From assembly GCF_002234675.1 (NCBI RefSeq), contig NC_019859.2, positions 3,751,240-3,815,239 on the forward strand: 64,000 nt of DNA, given 5' to 3'. Source of the DNA: Oryzias latipes. Lineage: Eukaryota > Chordata > Actinopteri > Beloniformes > Adrianichthyidae. How positions within the stretch are numbered: position 1 is the first letter of the stretch; each line of letters opens with the position of its first letter. Below, piece by piece: positions 49,567 through 63,776 of the stretch. A program made the position numbers and the translations under genes. The notes below the pieces were generated by a model, which saw only the letters and a program-made list of their open reading frames with translations, searched no databases and had not been told where the DNA came from.

Positions 49567-49572
49567 TATATA
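49524..49572. repeat. (TA)n microsatellite
   Basis: About 49 bp of AT repeats with one C interruption at 49561. Confidence 0.95.
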
Positions 49573-50089
49573 GTTTAACTGCACTTTTAGCAAATAACAA
49601 ACACCCAAAAGACAAAGCTATTGGTTCCACACTTTGTCCATATTTCATGCAAAACGTCTATGTTGTAGAATACAACATCAACCTCCCAATGGCTGTTTGG
49701 CAAAAAAAAGTACTTAGGTAAAGGTGGGAGTATAAATTTTAACATATAATGGGAAAAATGGCTAAAATAAGAGAAAAAAACGGCACCAAAAGTCCAGTTA
49801 CTCATTGTCTCTTAAAAACAAAATGTCCAGGAAAATTGACTGGACCCAAGCCAGTGCTCTGGGGATTCCCATGTATTCCCATGTATGGGAATCCATGTAT
49901 ATGACTGTATATGACTGAGACTGGGTGAACCCCTCCCCTCTCATGTTTCAAACAGGAAGTGTCCATGGTCTCCAAGAGGCAAAATCCCCAAAATTTCTAT
50001 TGAGAAATAAACAGCCTTTACTCATTCTATTTGTCAGAATAACCATTCTTGTTTTGCTCCCTTTTGGTTAACATGTTCATGCTTAACAT
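49573..50089. other. Intergenic
   Basis: A small tandem duplication ('ttcccatgta' and 'tatatgactg' units) lies at 49865-49920. Otherwise nothing is recognised. Confidence 0.4.
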
Positions 50090-50370
50090 ATTTTTTAATG
50101 ATATTTTATTTAAATTATAAACTGGCCAATCAGGTGCCACAATAAAAGGAAGTGGCGCCTGCTGGCCCCCATGTCCAACGCTACCAATGTTTAATTGACA
50201 GATTTCGTGTCAAGTGGTATGGGTGTGGCTTTCCAACAAGCAAACTCCTGATTGGCGATAAGGGTTTCCATAGAAACATTGACTCAGACGAACTCTGACC
50301 AATCACTGCTTACTAAAAATTGTGACTGAATTGATTTAATTTCATTGGGGCTGGAAGTAAGTCATTGGAT
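50090..50370 (-). repeat. Repeat family Y, inverted copy
   Basis: On the minus strand it reads in the order of the copy at 54300-54510: 'cagtgattggtcagagttcg', 'gtttctatggaaaccc', 'ccaatcaggagtttgcttgt' and 'tggaaagccacaccc'. Boundaries are approximate. Confidence 0.5.
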
Positions 50371-51597
50371 AGGATGGATAGGATTCTTCACTAACCAAAT
50401 TGTTGCTGAGCACAGGTTGTTCAGCAAAGACGCCATAATTGTGGTTACTTCACCAATTGTCTGCCCTTTAAACATAATGTTTAATCTATTTCATACCTCT
50501 CCCGACTGCAGATTTGAAAAAGGCAAAGAAGCAAGAGTAAGATTAACAAGGAAATCACGTATTAGGTGATCGTTATGTGTTCAGGAAATGCAGAGGGATA
50601 TTGGTGGGTCAAACACCTCAGCTGTCTCAGCTTTCTATAAAAAGATTGGGAAGCAGGCAGAAGCTCCTGTGCCATTAATCAAGCAACTCAGAGGAGAGAG
50701 TACCAAGAAAGGAACACAGTGATGTGTTGACTCTATCTGGAAAAGAGGTTTATGGAGCGGACGCCCAAATATAGCAGCTGGTGCTGAGAGTCATGGCCCT
50801 GTTGCCTGGATATCCCTGTCGGAAAGTAAACAGAGGGATGCTGGATTTGCCACGTCAATGAACTGGCAGGAAGTGAAAGCCAATGTGAAAGAAGAGGAGA
50901 GTCGGTGGGGAGGGGGTCAATATTATTTATGTGCACATACTTTCTGTCAAGAGAGCAGGCAATCTGCCCTGTATGAGGGCTAAGAGAGATGTTTTACAGC
51001 TGAGATGGAGGCCCCTTTATCAACAGCAGGTTTATAACAGAACACACAAGCAACCAAATATGATGATCATGTCAGACCTGTGGTGGTAGTACAGGAAACA
51101 GTCTACTCCAGCAACAGCAGACCAGAACCAGGTAAATAATAACTAAAATGACAACTTTCCTAACAACAAGAAGAAGCATTAAAGAGATGGATCAATGACA
51201 TTTTTCATTCAAACAGTTTAGTCATTGATGACTAAGCAGCTTTGAGGAACTCCACATTCGCCTTTATGGGGGTTGACCCATATGGTTGCCATGGGTTTTT
51301 GAGTTGTCTGGGCCTGTGGAGGGTTGTAGAAAGGAGTGGTTGCATCGTAAGGGAAGCTCAGGTGTGTTTTGCAGTTCCCTTGAGGCTCATATGACCACCT
51401 AAAGTGATGTCGCGGACCTTTGTCGATAGAACGTACCATTGTCGTGCATGTAGTAAGTGTATCGTGAAGTAATCGCAAGACACACAATTATGACATACTG
51501 TCGTTCACTGCACTCTTGTCAGGTGCATGCACTGATTCCTTACTGACCGTGCACAATCGCTGCATGCAAAGGGTGTGCAGATGATACATAAGTAGCC
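50371..51597. other. Intergenic, nothing recognised
   Basis: Only short frames without domains. Confidence 0.4.
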
Positions 51598-51600
51598 TTA

Positions 51601-52268
51601 AGGCCCGTACACACCGGGACGAATATTCGCCAGGCGTTATTCGCCAGCGTTTTTCGCCAAGTTTTTGTGTTCACACCCAGGCGATTTTCGCTGACGATGA
51701 GCCGAGCGAACATGCAATTTTATTTCCTGACATTAGATGGCGCTTAATGTAAAACAGAAAAACTCCTGTACACAAGGTGGCGCTGCTCAACTTTACGCTT
51801 CTTAAAGTCGCTTTTCACTCAGAAGAAGAGAGCAAGTATTTACTCGTTGTCAGAATCATACAAAGAAAACATGAATATTTCAAGCACCAGTTGCTCCAAC
51901 TGGTGCTTGGTTCGGGGATATTTTAGAATGTCCGTCATTATTTCTTAGCGGCAGTGTAGACGCTACTTGGCGTCTATCTTCTTCACTGGTATATGTGCTC
52001 AGAAAGGCAGGTTTGTGTTTGAGCGCCCCCAAGTTGTGTTTTACTGTAACTTCAGAAGCTCCAGACACGTGTGCAAAAGCGCCGTTCTCATTGGTCGTAT
52101 AGTTTTCGACGCCACGCGTCAAACCAAAAAAACGAAAAAGTGACGCTTTGATGCGTGGCGTTTTTTCGCGTCGGTGTGCACACTTACATTGGTGCCCTTT
52201 GTTTAGTCACGAGGCGTTAAACGTCGGCGAATATCGCGGGCGAAATTCGTCCCGATGTGTACGGGCCT
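51601..52268 (+). mobile_element. PIF/Harbinger MITE, deletion derivative (668 bp)
   Basis: The termini AGGCCCGTACACACCGGGAC and GTGTACGGGCCT match the element at 14466-15272 in reverse orientation. The flanks are TTA (51598-51600) and CTA (52269-52271), a 3-bp duplication with one change. It keeps the transposase start (ATGAATATTTCAAGC) but has lost most of the N-terminal coding segment still present in the other copy. The deletion joint is marked by a perfect 11-bp inverted repeat (51883-51893 and 51897-51907). Confidence 0.8.
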
Positions 52269-52319
52269 CTAGGATGCCCACACTAACTACACTGTGATTG
52301 TCTGATTTCCTCATTCCTA

Positions 52320-52615
52320 ACAGTCGGGCTGCATTCAAATAGCACACTTTAATTCAATTTTATTTATGTAGCCCAAAATTACAACATAGATAGTTGTATA
52401 AGAACACAAAATCAGTCATAAAATACAATTGGTAATTGCTAAACTAAATTGAACAGACTAAGCTAAACTGGGCATCCCGCCCTTCGACCCTCCGTGTGGT
52501 AAGAGGTAACTTCTAAAAATAAAAAAAATTGGATTCTGGGAAGAAAAGGAGGAAACTCAGGGGGGGTCCACATGAAGGAGGAATCCTCTCCCAGGACGGA
52601 CAGGCAAAGTACTAG
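52320..52615 (+). repeat. Fish retroposon-like interspersed repeat
   Basis: The phrases 'ttaattcaattttatttatg', 'gggcatcccgcccttcgacc', 'aggaggaaactcag' and 'ctcccaggacggacaggc' belong to a repeat I recall as widespread in fish. The class is uncertain (LINE-related or DNA). Confidence 0.5.
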
Positions 52616-54184
52616 TTTTGTTAAATTAATGATAATCTACAACTACATGTTTGTCACTTGAACAGCACCAAAGAGCTTCCCAGTGCAGTACACAGGGTTC
52701 AGGGGGGCTGAAAAAATGAAAAATACGTACAACGTGCCTGTGTCTCGTCTACTTCAACCTTACTTACCCCTACATGTTGTATAAGGAAGCAGCTGCTATC
52801 AGAACAATAAGGAAGTCTTTATACATAACCCTGAGGAACTCTACATTGAAGTAATGCATATTTAGTACCTGTTTCTGGTCAAAGTTAGTCATTTAGCTTA
52901 TAATTATTTGCCGTTTGAACTGTCCAAGCAGTTAGATGGAACTGTGCCAGCTTTCATTTAAATGTTATAGTTCCATGACAATGTGTTGTCATACTCTGCT
53001 CAGTCATTACAGTTTGTTGCTCTCAGGATGCCGAGTGGATCTTTACCAGTCAGGACTCAATTTAACTGTTTAACGGCTAAGCTATGTCTGCAGAAATGCC
53101 AACTTTCTTTTTAGGTTACTACATACTTTTATTTAGTTGTTTCAGTAGCCCTGAGTACACATTGTATGTATTCTACTGAGTGCATGCACATTATATTGAT
53201 TTTGCTAAGTTATATGATTTCATCTTTTTTTTAATCTAACCACTTTTTTGTGCAATGTGTCAAATTGTGGTTGTGATGCCGCTGCTTACAGTTATCCACG
53301 ACAGGTCATTTGAAAGTGTTATACTGGACGAAGAAATGGGCATAGCTTTGATCTCCTGCATATAAAAAGGGATCAAAGGACTGAGGCTGACTAACACATG
53401 AGGTTAATCTTTGGTCCCTTATCTTTAAGTTTTCATTTTCTTGAGCTCTTCCAAAGAGCAAAGTTTTCTTGTCATCCTGTTTTTTTAGTGATAGTTCTCT
53501 CTTTGGCTCAGTTGTTTCATCTGGTTTTGGCAGAAGTCTCAGATAGTTTCTCGGTAAAGTGGAGTACCCTGCTCCTTCCGGGCCCTCTGCTTAACCTCAG
53601 CTTTACGTTAGCTTTTAAATATAGTGTGGTTTGAGCTGCGTGGGGCGGAACTGAGCCGGCGGCCGTGTTGGGGGGGCCTGGATCATCTTCCTCAGATCTG
53701 CTTTGTAATTAAATATCCCCCGACAGCGGCACAGGGACGCTTAAAGACGTGCAGGAGCTGCTTCTCAGCCACTTCTCCTCTGGTAAATGTGTAACAGCTG
53801 CTCTGCAGTTTCAGCCGGGCTTGCTCAATATTTGGGTTGTTTCCCAATCAGAATGTGACCTTTGAACCACGCCCCCACCCTTCCCCTCCAGGTGGTGTTA
53901 TATTTGATGTGTGCGCTGACATCAGCTCCAGTCCTCTTATCTACCCTTTCACAAGTTAAAAAGGATATTTGTGACTATCACGTGTTATTCAGCCAAACAC
54001 GCCTCCACTGGCAGCCTGAGGCTTTGTACCAACACATTTCATATTTTTATTGGTTATGAACCAGATAAGGGAAGTGGTTTTCTTTTCTTTTTTTTAAACA
54101 AGTCTTTACTTTATATCCAAGCTATTAGACTGTTTTTGTGTAAAATGTATTTATTTTTAAAAGCAAATGTAGTGTGGTTACTGG
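52616..54184. other. Gene-free stretch with weak gene-like signals
   Basis: A TATAAAAAGG at 53361-53370 lies about 37 bases before an ATG (53398) that opens a 78-codon hydrophobic frame of unknown nature. GC-richer DNA at 53630-53830 holds a 56-bp open stretch between AG and GT (53727-53782). Neither is strong enough to call a gene. Confidence 0.3.
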
Positions 54185-54530
54185 TGTAGACCATTGACTG
54201 TATAGGGCAACTGGACTGAGTAAGTGTAATGTCATCAATTGAAAATGGTTTACATTCAGCTCCAACAAAATAAAGTCAATTCAGTCACTATTTTTTCACA
54301 ATGTTGTCAGTAAGCAGTGACTGGTCTGAGTCGGTCTCAGTCAACATTTCTATATAAACCGCTCTCGCCAATCAGAAGTTGGCTTGTTGGAAGGCCACAC
54401 CCCTGTCGCTTAAAAGCGGGCTACGCTAAATCTGTCAGTCAAAAGTTTTGAACGTTTAACGTGAAACATCTACCTTTACTGCAGCATCTGATCTGCCAGT
54501 TTATAACTTGAATAACTTAAAATATAGAAA
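54185..54530 (+). repeat. Repeat family Y, fullest copy
   Basis: It contains, in order, 'ccattgactgtatagggca', 'cagctccaacaaaataaagt', 'agcagtgactggtctgagtc', 'ccaatcagaagttggcttgt' and 'gccagtttataacttgaata'. Other copies lie at 27405-27520, 31070-31858 and 50090-50370. No terminal repeats or coding sequence are recognised. Confidence 0.5.
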
Positions 54531-57500
54531 AAATAAAAAGAAAAATGTTGTTTTCCCACTTAAGTTTCAAGCCAGCGTTCTATTTTTCAATTTTGTTTTT
54601 AAAAATGTCATGTGCGTGGAGCTCACGAGGGTCATAGGCATTGTGCGTTTGGAGTTTTTTTATTTAGCTTTCAGTTTTTGAGTTGAAAAACATTTTTACT
54701 ATATATAGCACTTTCTGTTTCTATAAGGATGTTATATTATCATAAAAATAAACAAAAGTAAAGAAGAAAATGTTGCTCATTTTTCGCCACACATTGAAAC
54801 TGACTGTACTGTACAACAGAGTATTTCCTTGTAAAACAAAAAACAAAAAAAAAACACGTTTGATTGTGTAAACCTCATCTTATCTGTGACAATAACCTGG
54901 AGAAACAAGCTGACCTTTACTCTGTGAAACAAATACAAATCTTATCTCTGAATTACAACATGCCCCGTGAGTCAATACCTGTGTCTACTGGGAAATGTGT
55001 GTGTGTTTGAGTGTAAAGCATAACCGACACAAAGTCCAGGGTGAACGTACGACCAGCGTCGGGCTTTTATTATTTATACAACTGAAAACACGTGGAGGAA
55101 GACGAGCTGCAGCTCTCCACAGCCCCCCCCCAGGTCAGCGACACAGAACATTTGCATGAATGTCAAATTGTTGAAAGTATATAACAGATGTAGAATGGCA
55201 TGATGGGACACAGACCCACTGAGGTAGGTTATAGTAAAATCAGTAAAAGACAGGTTAAACTGAACTCACATTTAAAATGAATAACCAAAATGACACTGGC
55301 TTAAACTGTTTTCCCACTTCTAATTTATTTTTACTCTTATTTAGCACGTATTTCACACAGACAATTTACAGACAATCAATGCTTATGACTTTCAGAAAGA
55401 GTCTTTAATAAACATACTCCTTAGTGTGACAGGTGGGGGTGTCAAATTTAAGTGTAGAAGAGGTAACTGCCACTGAAAATGCCTTTTAGGGAATTTTGCC
55501 ATTTTGGATCCTCACCAGAGTTTACCAAGCAAAGGAACTCTGGTCTTCCCTCAAAACAATAGTCTTTTTTATTTTTTATTAAACCTATGACTGGTTTGGT
55601 TCACTCTCAAAAGTGCACTGTGAATGCCAACAAAATGTTTATTAGACAGCAAAAGTCAAAGGTGAACATAACAAAAATGTACTGGAAAAATACATGACTT
55701 TTATTCATTTTAAATTACAACACAAACTCGTTTAGTAGTATGCGTTCGAAAAAAATATCCTCAAAGACATGTTAAAAAAACGGAAGGTTTCAGACACGCT
55801 TAGAGAGAAAGAAGCACAGGATTAACAACCAGATGAAAAGCTGTGTGACACTGCTGGGCCGGAGCAGATTTTCCACATCTGACTGGCAGTCAGCTGATAG
55901 TGATCTGATAAATGCGAGCAGTGTGGAAGCAGAAAAAAAAACAGGTCACTGCTGCACTGAAAACAAGGCCACACTCTTCATTTTATCCCTCGTCCTGTTC
56001 CACAGAGGAGGGGCAACAGAGGATACAACGGCAAAACAGGATTTATGGTTCAGATGGGTTTTATTGGAGTCATGAGGCTCTCAGGCTGTTGTAGCACGTC
56101 ATGCAGCAGAAGCGAAAGTCCAGAAACCAACTGTGTTGAATAAGACTTCAGTGGTTTACAAACTGCTTTTGAATTGTTTGCTCTCAAGGAGAACACAGTT
56201 GCCTTTTAAGCAGAAGCATGTAATGTTTGAATTAAATAATACGTTGATAAAGAAAATATCATAAAAAAGACAGACTGTCCGTAATGGCCTTCCCCAGGGA
56301 AAAATCGGCAGTGACCAAAAGGTTTTAAATATTTTATTTTTCCATCTGGAGACCATAAACTCGATAGACAAAAACAGCAGCAGACAAACTAGGTCAGCTT
56401 TCTCAATGAAGCGGATTTTTACAGAGTAGTGTGGCTTTTGTGTAAAACCCCCTCACAGTCCTTAAAGAAAATAGGAGTTTGTTTTTGTGACATACGATTG
56501 GAAAATATGCGCCGGCATCACAATGGAAGCTTTTGTCTTTCTCCTCTTTGTTTTACAAGACACATTTTGGTTTAATCCGGGTGTCTTTCGCCACTTCAAA
56601 GCTCGGTTACAGAACTGGCAAGGATTGGTTGTGGGCTGCAGACATGAGGCGGGGCGAACTCTGGTTCAAGTGTTTTTATGGACCAGATGTGACTCAAATG
56701 TTTGACCGGGATTATAACCCATGATAAATGACATCAGTGATCCACTGGCCTGAGCAATAATCAGGAACAAGTTTTGAGTACTTCCTGCTTTACCCTTCTA
56801 AAACTGTCAGTTAGTGGTTTGAAAATATGGAAATGTTTTATGCAAACTGACGCATCATAAAAAAAAAAAGCATTTATGATTTTATTCTAAAAATAATACT
56901 AAAATCTCAACAAAAAGTGTTCATATGAAGCTTCAAATGGGATCACATCAGTAATTGTATTCATAATTTTTAAAAAGAAAATAAACTGGAACATTGTTAT
57001 GAGATAATCCACTTCAACAAAACAAGTCTGTAATGACCCAGAACAACTCACCATTTAATAGAGAAGTAATCCTGGAAAAGAAGCTGCTCTTGACCTTTCT
57101 GCATGTCTTTACTTAAGGCGTGAGATGAATTGCTTTAGATTCTGGTGGGGTCCATTGTAATAAATGTTCAAGGGGAACTGAAGATTTGACAAGCTATGCA
57201 AATGTTAGGTTTGCTGTTAAGAGAGCAAGATTATAGGAATGTCGCCAATAATCGTGGTCGGACATTTTTAAAATGAACATACAGTAGGTGCACCTCATCC
57301 AGAGTGCAGAAAAAAAACATGGAAAGGTGTGGCTGTTGGACCGATTGGTCTCTAAAACTGACTTGAAGGCAAAAATTTTGATAGCTGCCATGTTGCCAGG
57401 GTGTGACATCACTAAACCCTGGCATTTTCAAAAAATGGAAAACTGGATGGAATAAAAAAAATGCACAGCAATTGTTGGAGCCTGAATAATAAGAGCATAT

Positions 57501-57634
57501 AGAGCTGAAGATTTGAAAGTATGTAAAAAAACAAAATAAAACGTACATATAAGATAATTTTCCGTATGATTGATAAATGTCTTGAAGATATAAAGACCAC
57601 CCATCCATCCTCGAAATAGGCTGAATCCCTTTAG
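54531..57634. other. 3.1-kb intergenic stretch
   Basis: AT-rich with A-runs. Frames of up to 80 codons have no domains. No repeat family described here was recognised. Confidence 0.4.
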
Positions 57635-57839
57635 CCCTTGTGCTATCCTAGGCACTTTAACATTGGGAGTTGGGTCATCTAGACCCACTACACAGTGCTC
57701 TGAACCTTTTTTCTTCAATGATTTGTGATCTTCTCTGGTGTCCATGGATTACATGAAATCTTTCCACCTTTATCCACCTTGGTCATGGTAGGGAGAACAC
57801 GTCAATGTAAGGGTGGGGTCATCTAAGATAGTACAAGGG
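57635..57839 (-). mobile_element. piggyBac-like MITE, copy C (205 bp)
   Basis: The same element as copies A and B, in reverse orientation. The ends are CCCTTGTGCTATC and GATAGTACAAGGG. The flanks TTAG and TTAT are single-base decays from TTAA. Confidence 0.8.
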
Positions 57840-57854
57840 TTATGAGTCCCACGA

Positions 57855-58118
57855 ATGCTGGTGTCAACCCAGCTGCTTTTAGGCAAAGGCGGTATTCACC
57901 CTGAACAGGTCACCAGTCTGTTGCAATTCCACACACTCGCATGCAGACCTAGGGACAATTTAGAGAAAACAATTCACCCTACAAAGCATGTATTTGAAGT
58001 GTGGGAGAAAACCGGGGTTCCAACATATGTATGGGGAGAACATGCAAACTCCACATGGAAAGGATCCAGCTGGGATTTGAACTGAGGTGAAGGTGCTAAC
58101 CACTGCTCCACCGTGCAG
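57855..58118 (-). mobile_element. tRNA-derived SINE
   Basis: On the minus strand the head reads 'cggtggagcagtggttagca' (A box) and 'cagttcaaatcccagc' (B box), followed by 'tttgcatgttctccccat'. The body continues with the 'aaattgtccctagg' block. It matches 28605-28918 in layout but differs in parts of the body, so they may be subfamilies. Confidence 0.75.
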
Positions 58119-60179
<2,061 letters not shown>

Positions 60180-60732
60180 TTAAATGATAGTAAGGAAAAA
60201 GAGGTGTAGAAATTATTATTATGATTGTGTTCATTTTTGACAAAATTAAAAAACCTGCGTCATTCTCCAGGACATAGTTTCTGCAGAGCGGCAGGAGTTC
60301 TTAGAAATTTCCCTCTGAGTTGTGGACTGGACAGTTGGAGTAGAGAACCCCCCCCTCTTCCTCCAAACCGAGAGCTCTCTGTTTGCATGCTTTTCCACTA
60401 GCTTACAGCCATCTATGCCCCCAACCTGACATTACAGCTTCAACAAAAATGGAGAGCAAGATTGGAGCTATGCAGCCACGCATTTTTGAGCCAGACGAGG
60501 AAAACCAAAGGTCTAGTTGTCTGCAAGAGGATTCATCAGAATGGAGGAGGGAGCTTGTGGTGTATCACAAATAGGATCATTTTCTAATGGCACATTTTCA
60601 TCTGGTCCTGATTCACAACATTACTCAGAAATGCAAGTTTGAGCAAAATTTTCATAAATCATCAGAAAAATGCCACAAGAAGATGTTAAAAACAATAAAA
60701 CTCTTTATTTAATGGTGGGTCTAAAATATTTT
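60180..60732 (+). mobile_element. Family T element, copy 8
   Basis: It carries 'acatagtttctgcagagcgg', 'gagagctctctgttt' and the coding remnant, read here as IGAMQPRIFEPDEENQRSS then CLQEDSSEW. It ends 'aatggtgggtctaaaa'. The frame has lost several residues compared with copy 4. Confidence 0.6.
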
Positions 60733-61274
60733 TAATCAGAGGGTGTAGAAAAAAAAGTGCGCAACAACACTTTTCCTTAAACTCCTTTTCAGTCGGACAA
60801 TGCGTCAGCACAAGCACATACACTTGTGTGCGGATGCAGGGAGTCTGGGATTAACATAGAAGGTACCATGAACTGGTTTAAAATATACTTTTTGCTACAG
60901 GACACATGCATCATTGTTCCTCACATAAACACTGCATGTTAATCTGAATGTAACCTAGGATGTTGACAACTCGTCCAGGTTGTTTTGCATTTTCCTATGC
61001 ACCTGGTGATCCAGAGCATCATTAAAAAAAGATGAGGAGCCGAATGCAGAGGACCAGAGCGGGTTGATGGAAACCTACATAAATGGAAACTGAAACATGA
61101 ATAAAAAACAATGAAATAGGATTATGGCAACAACCCTGACGACCGAGGACAAACTCACCCAACCCAGTGAGGCGTGGAGGGTTATAACCACTATTTAAAC
61201 TCCTATAGTTGTCTCACACACCTAGATGTTTAAAAATATCCCAGTGTTGGAGCCATCTGAGGAGAGCATTAAGT
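60733..61274. other. Intergenic gap
   Basis: Nothing recognised. Confidence 0.4.
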
Positions 61275-61395
61275 CATTTGGTGGTTTAACCCTTCTATTT
61301 ATTGCTGAGCATTACCCGTCCTATCGTGGACTTGAGCCCACAACCTGCCAGTCCCAGGGAAGACACTCTACCACTAGGCCGCTGTGCAAGTGCGA
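61275..61395 (-). mobile_element. Second type of tRNA-derived SINE
   Basis: On the minus strand it reads 'gcggcctagtggtagagtgt' (A-box region) and 'gtgggctcaagtccacg' (B-box region). A tail includes 'atgctcagcaataaatag', then 'gggttaaaccacc'. This head and tail match a common fish SINE distinct from the one at 28605. A genuine tRNA gene is ruled out because the acceptor stem does not pair. Confidence 0.65.
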
Positions 61396-63243
61396 AGGTA
61401 TTGGGTTCATGACAAAATATAAAGACATACAAGAAATCGTTTGTTTAAACTTGCTAGGAAACAAGACAAAAAAATGTCTCAAAGTGACAAAAGCAAGAAG
61501 ACGTGTTTGCCTTTGACATTGATGCTAGAGCTTTGGTGAATGCAGATATTCTTACTGTTACTTTGGTGGTAACATTTACTGAACTGAGTTTGAGGCTGAT
61601 GGTGAAATAACTGAGGCAGATGCTAAAACATTGATCCGTTTGTTGAAAAGTCAAACTTTGCATATGAATAAAGTCTAGCGGCATTCCAGTACTTCAACGA
61701 AAATATGACATTAAATCAAATTAAATCATATTAAATCAGGGATGACATATTCCAATCTCAGAAAGTTCAAATTCTCCTTTTTATTTCAAAGTAACTGTTC
61801 ATCACTGAGCTGACTACAAGGATCAGCTGTTTTCACCAAAAAGCTTTCAAGAAGAGGAAGAGTTAAACTGTACTTATTTGATTTGCACAACTGTACCAGA
61901 GGAGCATGATCAATATGTCAATATGTGCTTCTTCCTTCTGATTGGCTGGTTTGTAGACAAACAAGCAATAATCGTGGCAAATTTCCGACTTGCTAAGGTT
62001 ATTTCTGGTCTTTTGCTGCACAATTGTTGCAACAGCTGCCTGTAAAACTGTACAAATCCAGCAGTGCCATAAACAAAGATGGAATCATTATTATTAACTA
62101 AAACTAACTCAAAAAAACATGAAAACTAACTAAGACACAGTGACGGTGCTGTCACGTCTATCTCCCAAGAACCCCAATAAACATTTTGTAGCTTAATAAT
62201 AACTGTTAGTCTTCTACTAATGTGCTCAAAACATCACCTGAATCCTCGTGTGCAAAAAAAACATCTTTGCCACTGAATACCGCCAATAAATTCCTGCAAG
62301 TCAGGCCTTCCCGTGTGAAAACAGCAGGAAAGTCTTTAGCAGAGACACTTTTCTAATTTATGAAGCTGTAAGTCCTAAAAAAAAAGACGCAATAGTCACA
62401 CAAATTTACAAAACAAAGGACGATAATTTCAATTGAAAATGCACAAACTTCTTTTTAATTTTTTTTTTTTTTTTGATAAAATTATTTAGTCATTAACAAA
62501 AAAGGAAAAGACAAGTAGCTTCTCACACTCACTGTTTCCCCTTTTTCCTCCCACACTGGTGGGGGCAGGAAACCAGCAGAGCCCTGCATTCCGCACGTTC
62601 CAGAGAAAACACGTGATCAACGGCATCAGTTTGTACGTCTGGTTTTAAGGAATGTTTCCAGATTTTGCAATTGCACCGTTTTATCTTTAGTTTTGCCAGT
62701 TTGACACGAATTTTAGTCATCATTGTGGGTTTTGTTTTCAGAAACAAGAGATACCATTTTTATTTAGGTGGGTACGATTGAAAACAGGTCTGTCTAAAAT
62801 ACAATATTTAGATTGTTTTTGGTATAAGTTAGTAAAATAGCTACTTTAGACACAAAATCTAAATTGTTGTAAAATGAGCAAGATTATAAATGGCTTTGTT
62901 TCCCCTCGCACTTTTATAAATATAGAATTAATCATCTGTGTTATTATGTGTTAAATTTAGTGTTGAACTGTGTCCATTTTAGTTTATTTTGTGTCTTTAT
63001 GTTTTGTGCACTCCTTACTTTTCTTTGTATATTTTTAAGGCTTCAGTTGAAAGTAAATAGAGAATAAACAAAACAAACGATGCTACATTTTGTACAAATA
63101 AGTGGACTCTGCTTTCAGGTCATCTATGATTAGTGGAGATCACATGTTCACTGTCAAACCTCTTTGACAAACACTGGTTGGGATAAGGGGATGCAGAGGA
63201 AAAGGAGGAACTCGCAACAAAATTAAACACCATTGAAGAATCA
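61396..63243. other. Intergenic AT-rich DNA
   Basis: A T-run lies near 62458-62474. No gene or family repeat is recognised. Confidence 0.4.
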
Positions 63244-63776
63244 CTTAACGTCCCACTCCGATCATCTTTTGTTCTTTTTTTAAAAGCGTTCCCAGCGGTC
63301 TGTTAATTATGATTACGTCATTTTCTATGACATAGTTTCTGCAGAGCGGCAGTAGATCATTAAAAATTCACCTTTAACCCTTTAACTTTGGGAGTGGGGT
63401 CATCTAGACTCCACAAAGACAGTGCGCTGAACCTTTTTTCTTCAATGATATGGGATAACACGTCAATGTAAGGATCGGGTCATCTGGACCCCACAGGATA
63501 GCACAAGGGTTAAATAGTGGGAAGGACTGTTGGTGCGAAGCAACCCAGCCTCCCCTTCCCCGTTGCAGTGTTTGTGGCCCAGGATATTTAATTCAATCTT
63601 CTTCTTCTTCTTCCGTCTGCTTCTGTTTCACAACAATTTGAATAATTAAATACTTGGAAACACAGTTTAACGCTTAATTTTCTTTATCTATGTCCTCCAT
63701 CATCAGAAAAACCCCACCAGAACATGTAAAAACACCAAAAACCCTATTTTTTCCCCCACCAAATTGGGTTTTTAAG
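63244..63776 (+). mobile_element. Family T element, copy 9, with nested piggyBac-like MITE
   Basis: It begins 'cttaacgtcccactccgatc' and runs through 'catagtttctgcagagcggc' to an end near 'attgggtttttaa'. It is interrupted at 63378-63509. The coding-remnant segment between about 63570 and 63620 has been deleted. Confidence 0.55.
63378..63509. mobile_element. piggyBac-like MITE, copy D (132 bp), nested
   Basis: It starts CCCTTTAACTTTGGG and ends GATAGCACAAGGG with intact TTAA on both sides (63374-63377 and 63510-63513). It is shorter than the others through internal deletion. The flanking family T sequence ('aattcacctt' and 'ggactgttggtgcgaag') joins up when it is removed. Confidence 0.75.

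Noticed and set aside
61290..61390. Possible tRNA gene on the minus strand
   Set aside because: A and B boxes are present, but no paired acceptor stem or anticodon arm; the tail matches a fish SINE.
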